A DNA stretch of 47,807 nt from Candidatus Bipolaricaulota bacterium. GTDB lineage: Bacteria > Bipolaricaulota > Bipolaricaulia > Bipolaricaulales > Bipolaricaulaceae. The DNA is taken from positions 1 to 47,807 of the forward strand of contig JAOACA010000005.1 in the NCBI GenBank assembly GCA_026418075.1, in the 5' to 3' direction. The notes under the pieces are model-generated. The model was not told where the DNA came from and did no database searches. It was given only the letters and a program-made list of their open reading frames with translations. The position numbers were made by a program, and so were the translations under genes. Positions 35,986 through 44,941 of this stretch are shown piece after piece (positions within the stretch are counted from its first letter, which is position 1; each line of letters opens with the position of its first letter).

Positions 35986-36965
35986 GCGAGGTGGATCTCC
36001 ACGATGTCCTTGTCCTGGACCACGTGGTCCAGGGGGGCGTGTTGGCCGTCAAACCGGCCCGAGCCCCACAGCCGCACGTACCGCAGTCGGCTCACGAAGT
36101 CCTTGTGAATCTGCTCCACCACGTTGAGCACGGTTGCTCCTTCCCGAATCGTGTAGGGTTGCGCAAGGTCCGGGGGATGGCCGGGTTTCTTCGTGTACAC
36201 CCGCACGACCCCTGAGCTGCGGAAGATCGCCCGCTTCACCTCGTCCAGGCCCTCCCCGGTGGCCGTGGACGCCACCGCGGCCGGGAACCGGCCTTGGGCC
36301 CACGCCTGGAACGCCGCGATCCGCTCCCCCCCGAGGTCGGCCTTGAGCCCAAGGGCCACGGTCCGCTTCTCCACCGTCCGCCAGTCAAGCGGGCGGCTGG
36401 GGCCGGAGGTGAGGATCGTGTGGCGCTCCCCAAGGAGCGCGAGCACTTCCTCGACTTCTTCCTTCCAAGTCTCACTTTCGAGGCTCACGCACAGGGCCAC
36501 GGCGTCGGCCTGGCGGACGAGCCCGTATACCCATCCTTCGGTGGCGTCCCGGGCGATCGGAGGGAGGTCCACGAGCTGAATCTGGATGTCCTCGTAGGGC
36601 ATCATCCCCGGGAGGGGGCGGAGGGTGGTGAACGGGTAGGGGGCGATCTCCGGGGTGGCCCGGGTGAGGGCAGCCAGAAGGGAGGACTTCCCCGCGTTGG
36701 GGGGGCCAACGAGGGCCACTTGGGCCGCCCCCTCCCGGGGGACGTGGTAGGTGGCTCCCCCCTTCCCCGACCGCCGCTGCTGCTCCTGCTTCTCCTTGAG
36801 CTTGGCGATCCGGCGCTTGATGTCCGCCTGCATCTTCTCCGTCCCCTTGTGCTTGGGGATCGTGGCGAGCATCTCCTGGAGGGCGTCCAGGCGCTCCTCA
36901 TCCGTCTTGGCCCGGTTGAACCGGTCCCGGGCGGCGAGGAACGCGGGGGTCAGGTTGGCCGGCAT
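35982..36965 (-). CDS. DRG/Obg-type GTPase with C-terminal TGS domain
   Basis: [41 protein letters not shown]-like [29 protein letters not shown]. Confidence 0.87.
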   Translation of the reverse strand: MPANLTPAFLAARDRFNRAKTDEERLDALQEMLATIPKHKGTEKMQADIKRRIAKLKEKQEQQRRSGKGGATYHVPREGAAQVALVGPPNAGKSSLLAALTRATPEIAPYPFTTLRPLPGMMPYEDIQIQLVDLPPIARDATEGWVYGLVRQADAVALCVSLESETWKEEVEEVLALLGERHTILTSGPSRPLDWRTVEKRTVALGLKADLGGERIAAFQAWAQGRFPAAVASTATGEGLDEVKRAIFRSSGVVRVYTKKPGHPPDLAQPYTIREGATVLNVVEQIHKDFVSRLRYVRLWGSGRFDGQHAPLDHVVQDKDIVEIHLA

Positions 36966-36973
36966 CTCGGCTG

Positions 36974-36979
36974 ATTGTA
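36974..36979 (-). promoter_or_regulatory. -10 element (TACAAT) of GTPase gene, 8 nt from ATG
   Basis: Reverse strand TACAAT-N8-ATG(36965). Confidence 0.4.
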
Positions 36980-37024
36980 GTGACGCGGCCAGTCTCGTTC
37001 ACACCGAACCCGCGAGGGACGGGA

Positions 37025-37030
37025 TATAGT
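37025..37030 (+). promoter_or_regulatory. -10 element (TATAGT) of mutS2, 7 nt from GTG
   Basis: TATAGT-N7-GTG(37038). Confidence 0.45.
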
Positions 37031-37037
37031 ACCTGCC

Positions 37038-39350
37038 GTGGGTAACCCGTTTCCTGAACCGGCGGTCGCGAACCCCCGCACCCGGCGGGACCTCGAGCTC
37101 GACAAGGTCCTTGGGGCGGTGGCGGCGTTCGCCGCCTCGACCCTTGGGGCGGAGGCCGTCCGGTCCCTCGCCCCCCGGGCCGACCGGGAGGCCCTCGCGC
37201 GGGAGTTCGCCCTCCTCCGGGAGATGGACGAGGCGATCGGGGGCGGCTTCTCCCTGGGGGGGATCCACGACCTCGCCCCTCTCCTCGAGTCCGCCCGGGA
37301 GCACGGGGTCCTCGCCCCCGAGGACTTCCTCCCTGTGGCCGAGACCCTCACCGCCGCGGCCGAGGTCCGGCAGGCCCTCGCGGGATCGCGCCTTCCCGGC
37401 CTCAAGGCCCTCGGGGAGAGGCTCTCCGACCAGGCCGACCTCCTCCGGGCGATCTGGCGGGTGGTGGACGAGCGGGGGGAGGTCCGCCCCGACGCCAGCC
37501 CCCGCCTCGCCGCCCTCGGCCGGGAGAAGCGGGACCTCACCGCCCGGATCACCGACCTCCTCCGCCGGTACCTTGACCAGAACCGGGACCTCGTCCAGGA
37601 CCCGGTGATCACCCAGCGCGGCGGCCGCTACGTCGTCCCCCTCAAGGCCGGGGCGAGGGGGCCCGGAATCGTCGTCCACGAGACCTCGGGGAGCGGCCAG
37701 ACCCTGTTCGCCGAGCCCGCTTCCGCCGTTGAGCTCAACAACCGGCTCCGGGAGTGCGAGGAGGAGATCGGGCGGGAGGTCCACCGGATCCTTACCGAGC
37801 TCACGGGGAAGCTCCTCGGGGCCGAGAAGGACCTCCGCCGGGACCTCGCCCTCCTTTCCCGTCTCGACTCCCTCTACGCCCGGGCCCGGTGGGCCCAGGC
37901 GGTGGGAGGGGCGATCCCCGGGCTCGCCGACGACGGGCGGGTGGAGCTTGTGGACGCCCGCCACCCCCTCCTCGGGGACCGGGCGGTCCCGGTCTCGATC
38001 CGGCTTGGGGGGCGGAAGCGGGTGGCCGTGATCACCGGCCCCAACACGGGGGGGAAAACCGTCCTCCTCAAGACGATCGGCCTCCTCACCCTCCTTGGCC
38101 AGTGTGGGATCCCCGTCCCCGCCTCCCCGAAGACCGTCCTCACCGTGTTCCCCAAAGTGCGGTCCGACATCGGGGAGGAGCAGTCGATCGAGCAGAGCCT
38201 CTCCACGTTCTCGTCCCACATGACGAACATCGTCGCGATCCTTCGGGAGGCCGATGAGCGGACCCTCGTGCTTCTCGACGAGCTTGGGGCGGGGACGGAC
38301 CCCCAGGAGGGGGCGGCGCTGGGGCTGGCGATCCTCGAGCGGATTTTGGAGCTGGGGTGCACGGCGGCGGTGGCCACCCACCTCACCCCCCTCAAGCACT
38401 TCTCCGTCTCCCACCCTGGGGTCCTCTCCTGCTCGATGGAGTTCGATCCGGAGACCCTGGCCCCGACGTACCGGGTCTTGGAGGGGGTGCCGGGGCGGTC
38501 CTGCGCCCTGGAGATCGCCGCGCGCCTGGGGCTTCCGGGGGAGCTCCTGGAACGGGCGCGGGGGGCCCTCTCCGGGGGGGAGGTCCGGGCCGAGGAGGTC
38601 ATCGCGGAACTGGAGCGGGAGCGGGGGGCGGCGCGGAGGCTCCGGGCGAACCTGGAGCTCGAGCGGGAGACCGTGGCGGGGCTCCGGGCGGAGTACGAGC
38701 GGCGCCTGGCCGCGCTCAAGGAGAAGAAGGCCGAGGCCCTCGGGCGGGAGCTTGCGCGCCTGGAGGAGGAGATCCGGGCCGCCCGGAAGGAGCTCGCGGC
38801 CCTGATTGCCCAGGCCCGGGAGGCGGAGGCGGCCGAGGCCCGGCGGGAGGTCCTCCGGAGGGTGGAGGAGCTCGCCTCCTCCCTGCCCACCCTGCCTGCG
38901 CCCCCTCGGCGGCCGGCGAGGGTCGAGGTGGGGAGCCCGGTGCGGGTCCGGTCCACGGGGGCGGTGGGCCGGGTGCTCGGGGTCGAAGGGGACCGGGTCC
39001 TCGTCGAGGTCCGGGGGAGGAGGATCGAGCTCCCCCCGGAGGAGCTGGAGCTGGCGGAGGAGGTGCCCCCGCCCCGGGCCCCGGCCCTCCCCCTGGGCGC
39101 GGTCGGGCAGGTGAGCCTGGAGATCTCCGTCCGGGGCCTCACCGCCGCCGAGGCGGAGCGGGAGGTGGCCTCGTGGCTCGACCGCCTCCTCCGGGCCGGG
39201 ATCTCCTCGGGCAGGATCGTCCACGGCAAGGGAACCGGGGCCCTCCGGGAGGCCCTCCACGCCTACCTCCGCCGCGCCCCGTACGTGAAGGGGTTCCGCC
39301 TCGCCCCTCCCCAGGAGGGGGGGGACGGGGTCACGATCGTCGAGCTCTAG
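37038..39350 (+). CDS. mutS2: MutS2 family protein with Smr domain
   Basis: ITGPNTGGKTVLLKTIGLL, LVLLDELGAGTDPQEGAALG, C-terminal IVHGKGTGALREALHAYLRRAPYV. Confidence 0.95.
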   Translation: MGNPFPEPAVANPRTRRDLELDKVLGAVAAFAASTLGAEAVRSLAPRADREALAREFALLREMDEAIGGGFSLGGIHDLAPLLESAREHGVLAPEDFLPVAETLTAAAEVRQALAGSRLPGLKALGERLSDQADLLRAIWRVVDERGEVRPDASPRLAALGREKRDLTARITDLLRRYLDQNRDLVQDPVITQRGGRYVVPLKAGARGPGIVVHETSGSGQTLFAEPASAVELNNRLRECEEEIGREVHRILTELTGKLLGAEKDLRRDLALLSRLDSLYARARWAQAVGGAIPGLADDGRVELVDARHPLLGDRAVPVSIRLGGRKRVAVITGPNTGGKTVLLKTIGLLTLLGQCGIPVPASPKTVLTVFPKVRSDIGEEQSIEQSLSTFSSHMTNIVAILREADERTLVLLDELGAGTDPQEGAALGLAILERILELGCTAAVATHLTPLKHFSVSHPGVLSCSMEFDPETLAPTYRVLEGVPGRSCALEIAARLGLPGELLERARGALSGGEVRAEEVIAELERERGAARRLRANLELERETVAGLRAEYERRLAALKEKKAEALGRELARLEEEIRAARKELAALIAQAREAEAAEARREVLRRVEELASSLPTLPAPPRRPARVEVGSPVRVRSTGAVGRVLGVEGDRVLVEVRGRRIELPPEELELAEEVPPPRAPALPLGAVGQVSLEISVRGLTAAEAEREVASWLDRLLRAGISSGRIVHGKGTGALREALHAYLRRAPYVKGFRLAPPQEGGDGVTIVEL

Positions 39351-39377
39351 CCCTTTCCCCCCTTGCGGCGGGCCGGC

Positions 39378-39383
39378 TATCAT
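39378..39383 (+). promoter_or_regulatory. Putative -10 element (TATCAT) of xpt, 5 nt from ATG
   Basis: TATCAT-N5-ATG(39389). Confidence 0.35.
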
Positions 39384-39388
39384 TGGGC

Positions 39389-39994
39389 ATGGCGACGGGC
39401 GAGGTTTGGGACGAGGCGGCGGAGATCCGGGCCTGGATCCTCCGCGAAGGGGTGGTCCTGTCGGCGGACTTCCTCCGCGTGGACAGCTTTCTCAACCACC
39501 GGGTGGACCCGGGGTTCGTGGCCCTGGCCGGGGCGGCGCTGGCGCGGGCCTTCTCCACGGCCGGGGTCACGTGCGTGTTCACCGCCGAGGCGGCGGGGAA
39601 CGTGATCGCCTACGAGACGGCCCGGCGGCTCGGGGCGGCCGCCCTCTACGCGAAGAAAGGCGCGGCCAGGACGATGGCCCGCGCCCTCACCGCCCGCGTT
39701 CGCTCCCCCACAAAGGGATCCGAGGGGGACCTCTGCGCGAGCGCCGACTACCTCCGCCCCGGGGAGCGGGTCCTCGTGGTGGACGACTTCCTCCACCAGG
39801 GGACGACGAGCGCGGCCCTGGCGGGGATGGTGGCCCAGGCGGGGGCCGAGCTTGTGGGGTTTGGGTTCGTGATCGAAAAGCGGCCAAGCGGCGGCCGGAG
39901 GGTCCTTGAGCCGTTCGGCGTCCCCATCGTGTCCCTGGCGATCATCGACGCGATGGACCCGGCGACGGGGCGGATCGTCTTCGCCCAGGGATGA
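39389..39994 (+). CDS. xpt: Xanthine phosphoribosyltransferase-like protein
   Basis: DSFLNHRVDPGF, FTAEAAGNVIAYETAR, VLVVDDFLHQGTTSAALAGM PRPP motif, coupled to guaA. Confidence 0.85.
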   Translation: MATGEVWDEAAEIRAWILREGVVLSADFLRVDSFLNHRVDPGFVALAGAALARAFSTAGVTCVFTAEAAGNVIAYETARRLGAAALYAKKGAARTMARALTARVRSPTKGSEGDLCASADYLRPGERVLVVDDFLHQGTTSAALAGMVAQAGAELVGFGFVIEKRPSGGRRVLEPFGVPIVSLAIIDAMDPATGRIVFAQG

Positions 39995-41505
39995 GCGTCG
40001 TCGTCCTCGACTTCGGGTCCCAGTACACCCAGCTCATTGCCCGCCGGCTCCGGGAGCTCCGGGCGTTCTCGGTCATCGTCCGCGGGACCGCCCCGTGGGA
40101 GGACATTCTGGCCCACCGCCCCCAGGCCCTCGTCCTCTCCGGATCCCCGGCATCGGTGGTGGCCCCGGACGCCCCCCGCCCGGACCCCCGGGTGTTCGCG
40201 AGCGCTCTTCCGATCCTGGGGATCTGCTACGGGATGCACCTCCTCGCCCTGGCCGGCGGGGGAAGGGTGGTCCCGGGCCGGGCCCACGAGTACGGCCGGG
40301 CCGCGCTCGTCCACGGGGGCACCGGCCTGTTCGCCGGGCTTCCCCAGCCCCTCCCGGTGTGGACCAGCCACGGGGACGCGGTGGCCGATCCTCCCCCGGG
40401 GTGGGAGGTCCTCGGGTCCACGGCCGAGTGCCCGATCGCGGCCCTGGCCTCTCCGGATGGGCGGAGGGTTGGGCTCCAGTTCCACCCCGAGGTCGCCCAC
40501 ACCCCCCACGGGAAAGAGGTCCTGGGGCGGTTCCTCGACCGGGCCGGGGTGGACCGGACCTGGACCCCGGAGAACGTGGCCGAACGGCTCGTGGTTGAGG
40601 TCCGGGACCGGGCCCAGGGCGGGCGGGTCCTCCTCGCCGCCTCGGGGGGAGTGGACTCCTCGGTTCTTGCCCTCCTCCTCGTCCGGGCCGGGGTGGACCA
40701 CAAGGCCGTGTTCGTGGATCACGGCCTCCTCCGGGAGGGGGAGCGGGACGAGGTGGTGGCCGCCCTCCGCGGGCTGGGGGTCTGCCTCCACGTGGTGGAC
40801 GCGTCCGACCGGTTCCTCCGGGCGCTCCGGGGGATCCGGGATCCCGAGGAGAAGCGGAGGGCGATCGGGGCCACGTTCATCGCGGTGTTCCGGGAGAAGG
40901 CTGCGGAGCTCGGCCCGTTCCGGTTCCTCGCCCAGGGGACCCTGTACCCGGACGTGATCGAGTCCGGGGAGGGGGCGGGGGCGGCGAAGATCAAAAGCCA
41001 CCACAACGTGGGCGGGCTCCCGGCGGAGCTGGGGTTTGAGCTCCTCGAGCCCCTCCGGCTGCTCTTCAAGGACGAAGTGCGGGAGGTGGGGCGGGTGCTC
41101 GGCCTCCCGGATTCGATCCGGCTCCGGCACCCGTTTCCCGGCCCGGGCCTCGCGGTCCGGGTCCTGGGGGAGGTGACGCCGGAGGCCCTGGCGATCCTCC
41201 GCCGGGCCGACCACGAGTTCGTCTCCGCCCTCCGGGAGGAGGGGCTGTACGGGGAGGTGTGGCAGGCCCTGGCCGTGCTCCTCCCCGTGCGCACCGTGGG
41301 GGTGACCGGGGACGGCCGGCGGTACGGCCACGTCGTGGCCCTCCGCGCCGTGACGAGCGCGGACGGGATGACCGCCGACTGGGCCCGCCTCCCCCCCGAG
41401 TTCCTCGACCGCGTGGCCGCCCGGATCACCCGCCGCGTCCCCGCGGTGGGCCGGGTGGTCTACGACATCACCGGCAAGCCCCCGGCCACGATCGAGTGGG
41501 AGTAG
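39991..41505 (+). CDS. guaA: GMP synthase (glutamine-hydrolysing)
   Basis: VVLDFGSQYTQLIARRLRE, GICYGMHLLA, LAASGGVDSSVLALLL, SHHNVGGLP. Confidence 0.96.
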   Translation: MSVVVLDFGSQYTQLIARRLRELRAFSVIVRGTAPWEDILAHRPQALVLSGSPASVVAPDAPRPDPRVFASALPILGICYGMHLLALAGGGRVVPGRAHEYGRAALVHGGTGLFAGLPQPLPVWTSHGDAVADPPPGWEVLGSTAECPIAALASPDGRRVGLQFHPEVAHTPHGKEVLGRFLDRAGVDRTWTPENVAERLVVEVRDRAQGGRVLLAASGGVDSSVLALLLVRAGVDHKAVFVDHGLLREGERDEVVAALRGLGVCLHVVDASDRFLRALRGIRDPEEKRRAIGATFIAVFREKAAELGPFRFLAQGTLYPDVIESGEGAGAAKIKSHHNVGGLPAELGFELLEPLRLLFKDEVREVGRVLGLPDSIRLRHPFPGPGLAVRVLGEVTPEALAILRRADHEFVSALREEGLYGEVWQALAVLLPVRTVGVTGDGRRYGHVVALRAVTSADGMTADWARLPPEFLDRVAARITRRVPAVGRVVYDITGKPPATIEWE

Positions 41506-41506
41506 G

Positions 41507-42808
41507 CTACTTCACCTCGACCCAGATCGGGTTCGTCCACGCCCCATCCCCGTCCGTGGCCACCACGCGGACGATGTACCACCCGCTCGTGGTCGGCCGA
41601 TCGGTGAAGGTGATCGTGGCCTCGGGCTTCCCGTCGAGGGCGAACTCCCGCACGACCGCGCCGTTTCGGATCACCTGGAGGAGGGAAAGGCCCCGCGGCC
41701 CGTCCCGGGGGGCGACGACGAGCTCGGCCCGGAGCCGGAGCTCCTCCCCGGGCTTGAGGGCGACCGTGTCCCCCGGCCGGGCCGCCCCTTGGGCGGTGAG
41801 GTTCACGAGGGGCCCGTAGGTCACGAACGCCCGGCCCCGCCCGAGCGCGTCGAGCCACTTCTCGACCGTGAACTCCCCCTCCACGTGGACGTAGGTCCGC
41901 GGCCGGCCGTAGGGGTCGGCCGGGTCCTTCCAGTCGTGGGCGTCGCTTGCCCCCACGGCCACGTAGCGACGCCCCTCGTTCCAGAACTTGAACATCTGCT
42001 CCACGGCCCGGGCGTCGTCGTCCTCAAACGGGCCGTTGGCGATCTCCACGAGCTCAAACCCGGGGTCGAAGAACGGCTTCCCCAGGGCCTCGAAGTACGG
42101 GGCCCCCGACCAGTAGGGGTGGTTCGCCTGAACAAACCGGGCGCCCTGGGCCCGGGCCTCGGCGAACGTGGGGGCAGGGGACCCGACCCCCATCCACACC
42201 ATGGGTGGGATCTGGGGGACGTAGGCCTGGACGGGAAACGCGTTCCAGTGCCAGCGGAACGCGGTGATTTCGATCCCGAGGACGACCGGGAACCCTCGGT
42301 TCGCCGCCGCCGCGGCGTAGGGGGCGTGGCCGTCCCCGGTGTTGTGGTCGGTGAGGAACCCCAGATCCAGGTCCGCGGCGAGCTGGACCGCCACGAGCTC
42401 CTCGGGCGGGGTTTTGCCGTCGAAGCTCGCGCTGGAGTGGGCGTGGGGGTCGCCCCCGTAGTAGCCCCAGGCGCGGGGGGAGAAGCCTGTGGGGAGCGCC
42501 ACCTCGAGCTCGACCGCCCTCCCCGCCTCCACGGTCACCTCCCGGAGGACGGCCCCCCGGGTGAACCCCGCCCCCCGGTCCACGACCAGGGTGTACGTCC
42601 CCGGGGGGAGCGGGATCCGCACGAGCCCCGGCGCCGCGGCCGGGCTGTAGTGGACCCCAAGCGTCTTTTCCCCCTGGCGGACGACGACCTTCACGTCCGC
42701 CGGCCTCCCGTCCAGGGTCGCCCGGACGAGGACCTCCCCTTGGGCGAGGGCGCTCCCCGCCAGGGCCGCCACGAGCACCAGTCCGATCAGGCGTCCTCCG
42801 CGCACCAT
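41507..42808 (-). CDS. Exported CehA/McbA-type PHP-like metallohydrolase
   Basis: Signal peptide; YYGGDPHAHSSASFDGKTPPEEL, DLGFLTDHNTGDG, GIEITAF, ANHPYW, GASDAHDW; AAGGAGG Shine-Dalgarno. Confidence 0.82.
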   Translation of the reverse strand: MVRGGRLIGLVLVAALAGSALAQGEVLVRATLDGRPADVKVVVRQGEKTLGVHYSPAAAPGLVRIPLPPGTYTLVVDRGAGFTRGAVLREVTVEAGRAVELEVALPTGFSPRAWGYYGGDPHAHSSASFDGKTPPEELVAVQLAADLDLGFLTDHNTGDGHAPYAAAAANRGFPVVLGIEITAFRWHWNAFPVQAYVPQIPPMVWMGVGSPAPTFAEARAQGARFVQANHPYWSGAPYFEALGKPFFDPGFELVEIANGPFEDDDARAVEQMFKFWNEGRRYVAVGASDAHDWKDPADPYGRPRTYVHVEGEFTVEKWLDALGRGRAFVTYGPLVNLTAQGAARPGDTVALKPGEELRLRAELVVAPRDGPRGLSLLQVIRNGAVVREFALDGKPEATITFTDRPTTSGWYIVRVVATDGDGAWTNPIWVEVK

Positions 42809-42944
42809 CCTTGGGCCTCCTTCGTGGGATGTGGAGGGGAGAAGATACCGAAACGGCCGGGGGCCACAAGGCCGGGAAGCGGGGGGCAGGGCCGGTAGAA
42901 TCCCGGGGTGAACGGACGGGAACCTGCTGCGGAGGCGGTCTAGG

Positions 42945-44735
42945 ATGTGCGGGATCTTCGGGATCGTGACCGACCGGGAGACGGCCCTCGGCCCGACCCT
43001 CGTGGAGGCCGGGCGGCGGCTGTCCTACCGGGGCTACGACTCCGTGGGCTGCGCCACCCTCCGGCCCGACGGGACGATCGACCTCCGCAAGGACGTGGGG
43101 CGGATCGACGAGGTGGCGGAGCGGCTCGGCTTTCGCGAGATGCGGGGGACCCGGGGGATCGTCCAGCTCCGCTGGGCCACGTTCGGGGCCCCCTCCCAGC
43201 TGAACGCCCAGCCCCACCTCGACTCCGACGGGGACCTCGTGGGGGCCCACAACGGGAACGTGGTGAACAACGTCGAGCTCCGGGCGCAGTTCCTCGCCGA
43301 GGGGATGACCGTGCGGTCCACGAACGACGGGGAGACGTGCGTTCACGCTGTGGAGCGGTACGTGGACCGGGGGTACCCGATGCTCGAGGCGATCCGGCAC
43401 GCGTACCGGGACCTTCAAGGGGACTACGCGTTCGTGATCGGCCGGGTCGGGGAGGAGCGGCTGTACGCGTTCAAGAAGGGGTCCGGCCTCGTGGCCGGGA
43501 TCGCCGACGGGGCGGCGGTCGTGTCCTCGGACCTCCCCTCGATCCTCCCCCTCACCCGGCGGGTCCTGCGGGTCGAGGACGGGGAGATCGTGGTCCTCGA
43601 GCCAGGCCGGGTCGAGCTCCGGCGGGTCGAGGACGGAAGCCTCGTCTTCCGGGAGGTCGAGACGGTGACGGAGTCGATGGAGGAGGCCCAGAAGGGGGGC
43701 TACCCCCACTTCATGCTCAAAGAGATCCACGAGCAGCCCGAGCGGGCCCGGGAGCTCCTCCACCTCTACGACGCCTCCCCCCACGTGGAGGCGATGGTGG
43801 CCCGGATGAGGGCGGCGCGGAACCTGTACCTTGTGGGGTGCGGGACGAGCTACCACGCCTGCCTGCTGGGGGCGGTGTACCTGGCGCGGCTCGCGGGCCG
43901 GCCGGCGATCCCCGTGCTGGGGCCCCAGTTCATCCCCCAGTGCGTTCCGGCCGTGGGGCCGGGGGACGTCGGGCTGTTTGTGAGCCAAAGCGGGGAGACG
44001 AAGGACGTCCTCCTCGCCCTCGAGGCCGGGGTCGCCCGGGGCCTGGAGCCCCTCGGGCTCCTCAACGTGATCGGCTCGACCCTCATGTACAAGAGCCGGG
44101 TCTACCTCCCCCTGGCCTGCGGGTACGAGATCAGCGTTCCAGCGACGAAGACCTTTTTAAACCAGGCCCTCGCCTTCCTGTACCTCGCCCTCCGGATGGG
44201 GGGACACCCCACCGCCTTCCTCCAAGGGCTCCCCGATCTTCTCGCGGAGACCCTCCGCTCCGCGGAGCCCTGGGTGGAGGGCCTCGTTGCGGACCTGGCC
44301 GGCCGGGACGACCTCTACTGCCTGGGGTACGGGCTGACCTACCCCATCGCCCTCGAGGGGGCGCTCAAGATGAAGGAGGTCACCTACGCCCACTGCGAGG
44401 GGATGCTCTCCACCGAGTTCAAGCACGGCCCGCTTTCGGCCGTCCACGACGGGTACCCGGTGCTCTTCGTCTGCGGGCCGGAGGACGTCCCCCGGATCGT
44501 GAGCGGGGTGAACGAGGTCACGTGCCGGGGGGGGCGGGCGATCGCGATCGGGGAGGAGGACGACCGCCTCCGGGCGAACGTCCACGACTTGCTCCCCCTT
44601 CCGCGGGCCGGTCCCCTCCTCAACCCCCTGCTCGCCGTGGTCCCGTTGCAGCTTCTTGCCTACAAGCTCAGCGTGGCCCGGGGGATCGACCCCGACTTCC
44701 CCCGCAACCTGAGCAAGACCCTGACCGTGGACTAG
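42945..44735 (+). CDS. glmS: Glutamine-fructose-6-phosphate aminotransferase (isomerizing)
   Basis: MCGIFGIVTDRETALG, LSYRGYDSVG, CGTSYHACLLGAVYL, SQSGETKDVLLAL, C-terminal NLSKTLTVD. Confidence 0.96.
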   Translation: MCGIFGIVTDRETALGPTLVEAGRRLSYRGYDSVGCATLRPDGTIDLRKDVGRIDEVAERLGFREMRGTRGIVQLRWATFGAPSQLNAQPHLDSDGDLVGAHNGNVVNNVELRAQFLAEGMTVRSTNDGETCVHAVERYVDRGYPMLEAIRHAYRDLQGDYAFVIGRVGEERLYAFKKGSGLVAGIADGAAVVSSDLPSILPLTRRVLRVEDGEIVVLEPGRVELRRVEDGSLVFREVETVTESMEEAQKGGYPHFMLKEIHEQPERARELLHLYDASPHVEAMVARMRAARNLYLVGCGTSYHACLLGAVYLARLAGRPAIPVLGPQFIPQCVPAVGPGDVGLFVSQSGETKDVLLALEAGVARGLEPLGLLNVIGSTLMYKSRVYLPLACGYEISVPATKTFLNQALAFLYLALRMGGHPTAFLQGLPDLLAETLRSAEPWVEGLVADLAGRDDLYCLGYGLTYPIALEGALKMKEVTYAHCEGMLSTEFKHGPLSAVHDGYPVLFVCGPEDVPRIVSGVNEVTCRGGRAIAIGEEDDRLRANVHDLLPLPRAGPLLNPLLAVVPLQLLAYKLSVARGIDPDFPRNLSKTLTVD

Positions 44736-44736
44736 T

Positions 44737-44758
44737 CGCCCGCGGGCCCCCGCGGGCG
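44737..44758 (+). terminator. GC-rich hairpin downstream of glmS, no U-tract
   Basis: CGCCCGCGGG-CC-CCCGCGGGCG perfect 10-bp inverted repeat immediately after stop. Confidence 0.5.
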
Positions 44759-44785
44759 ATGGTGACGGCCGTTACACCGAGGGTC

Positions 44786-44814
44786 TTGACAGGGGACAGC
44801 CGTCTCGCTACCAT
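44786..44814 (+). promoter_or_regulatory. Strong sigma70-type promoter of 44942..46105
   Basis: TTGACA-N17-TACCAT; predicted 5'UTR about 120 nt. Confidence 0.65.
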
Positions 44815-44941
44815 CGGCCGCGTATCCTGGCAAAGAGGGAGGTGGTGGACCGAACGAGGAGACCGTTGTGCGTGCGGGATATCGGGATCCCGAAAGGCAG
44901 TACAACCGGAATCTGAGTAAGGAACCAAGGAGGATGGAACG

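Noticed and set aside
36999-39383. 794-aa reverse ORF antisense to mutS2
   Set aside because: Shadow ORF with low-complexity composition; mutS2 on the + strand is unambiguous
42809-42944. Possible glmS ribozyme upstream of glmS
   Set aside because: Only about 136 nt of intergenic sequence shared with a divergent gene and no recognisable ribozyme core; a TAGAAT -10 at 42896 leaves about 40 nt of leader
44737-44758. Strong intrinsic terminator after glmS
   Set aside because: Perfect hairpin, but no U-tract follows (ATGGTGAC), so listed only as a moderate-confidence hairpin
42947-44920. 657-aa ORF in alternative frame of glmS
   Set aside because: GC-rich frame-shadow translation; GlmS motifs are in the 42945 frame
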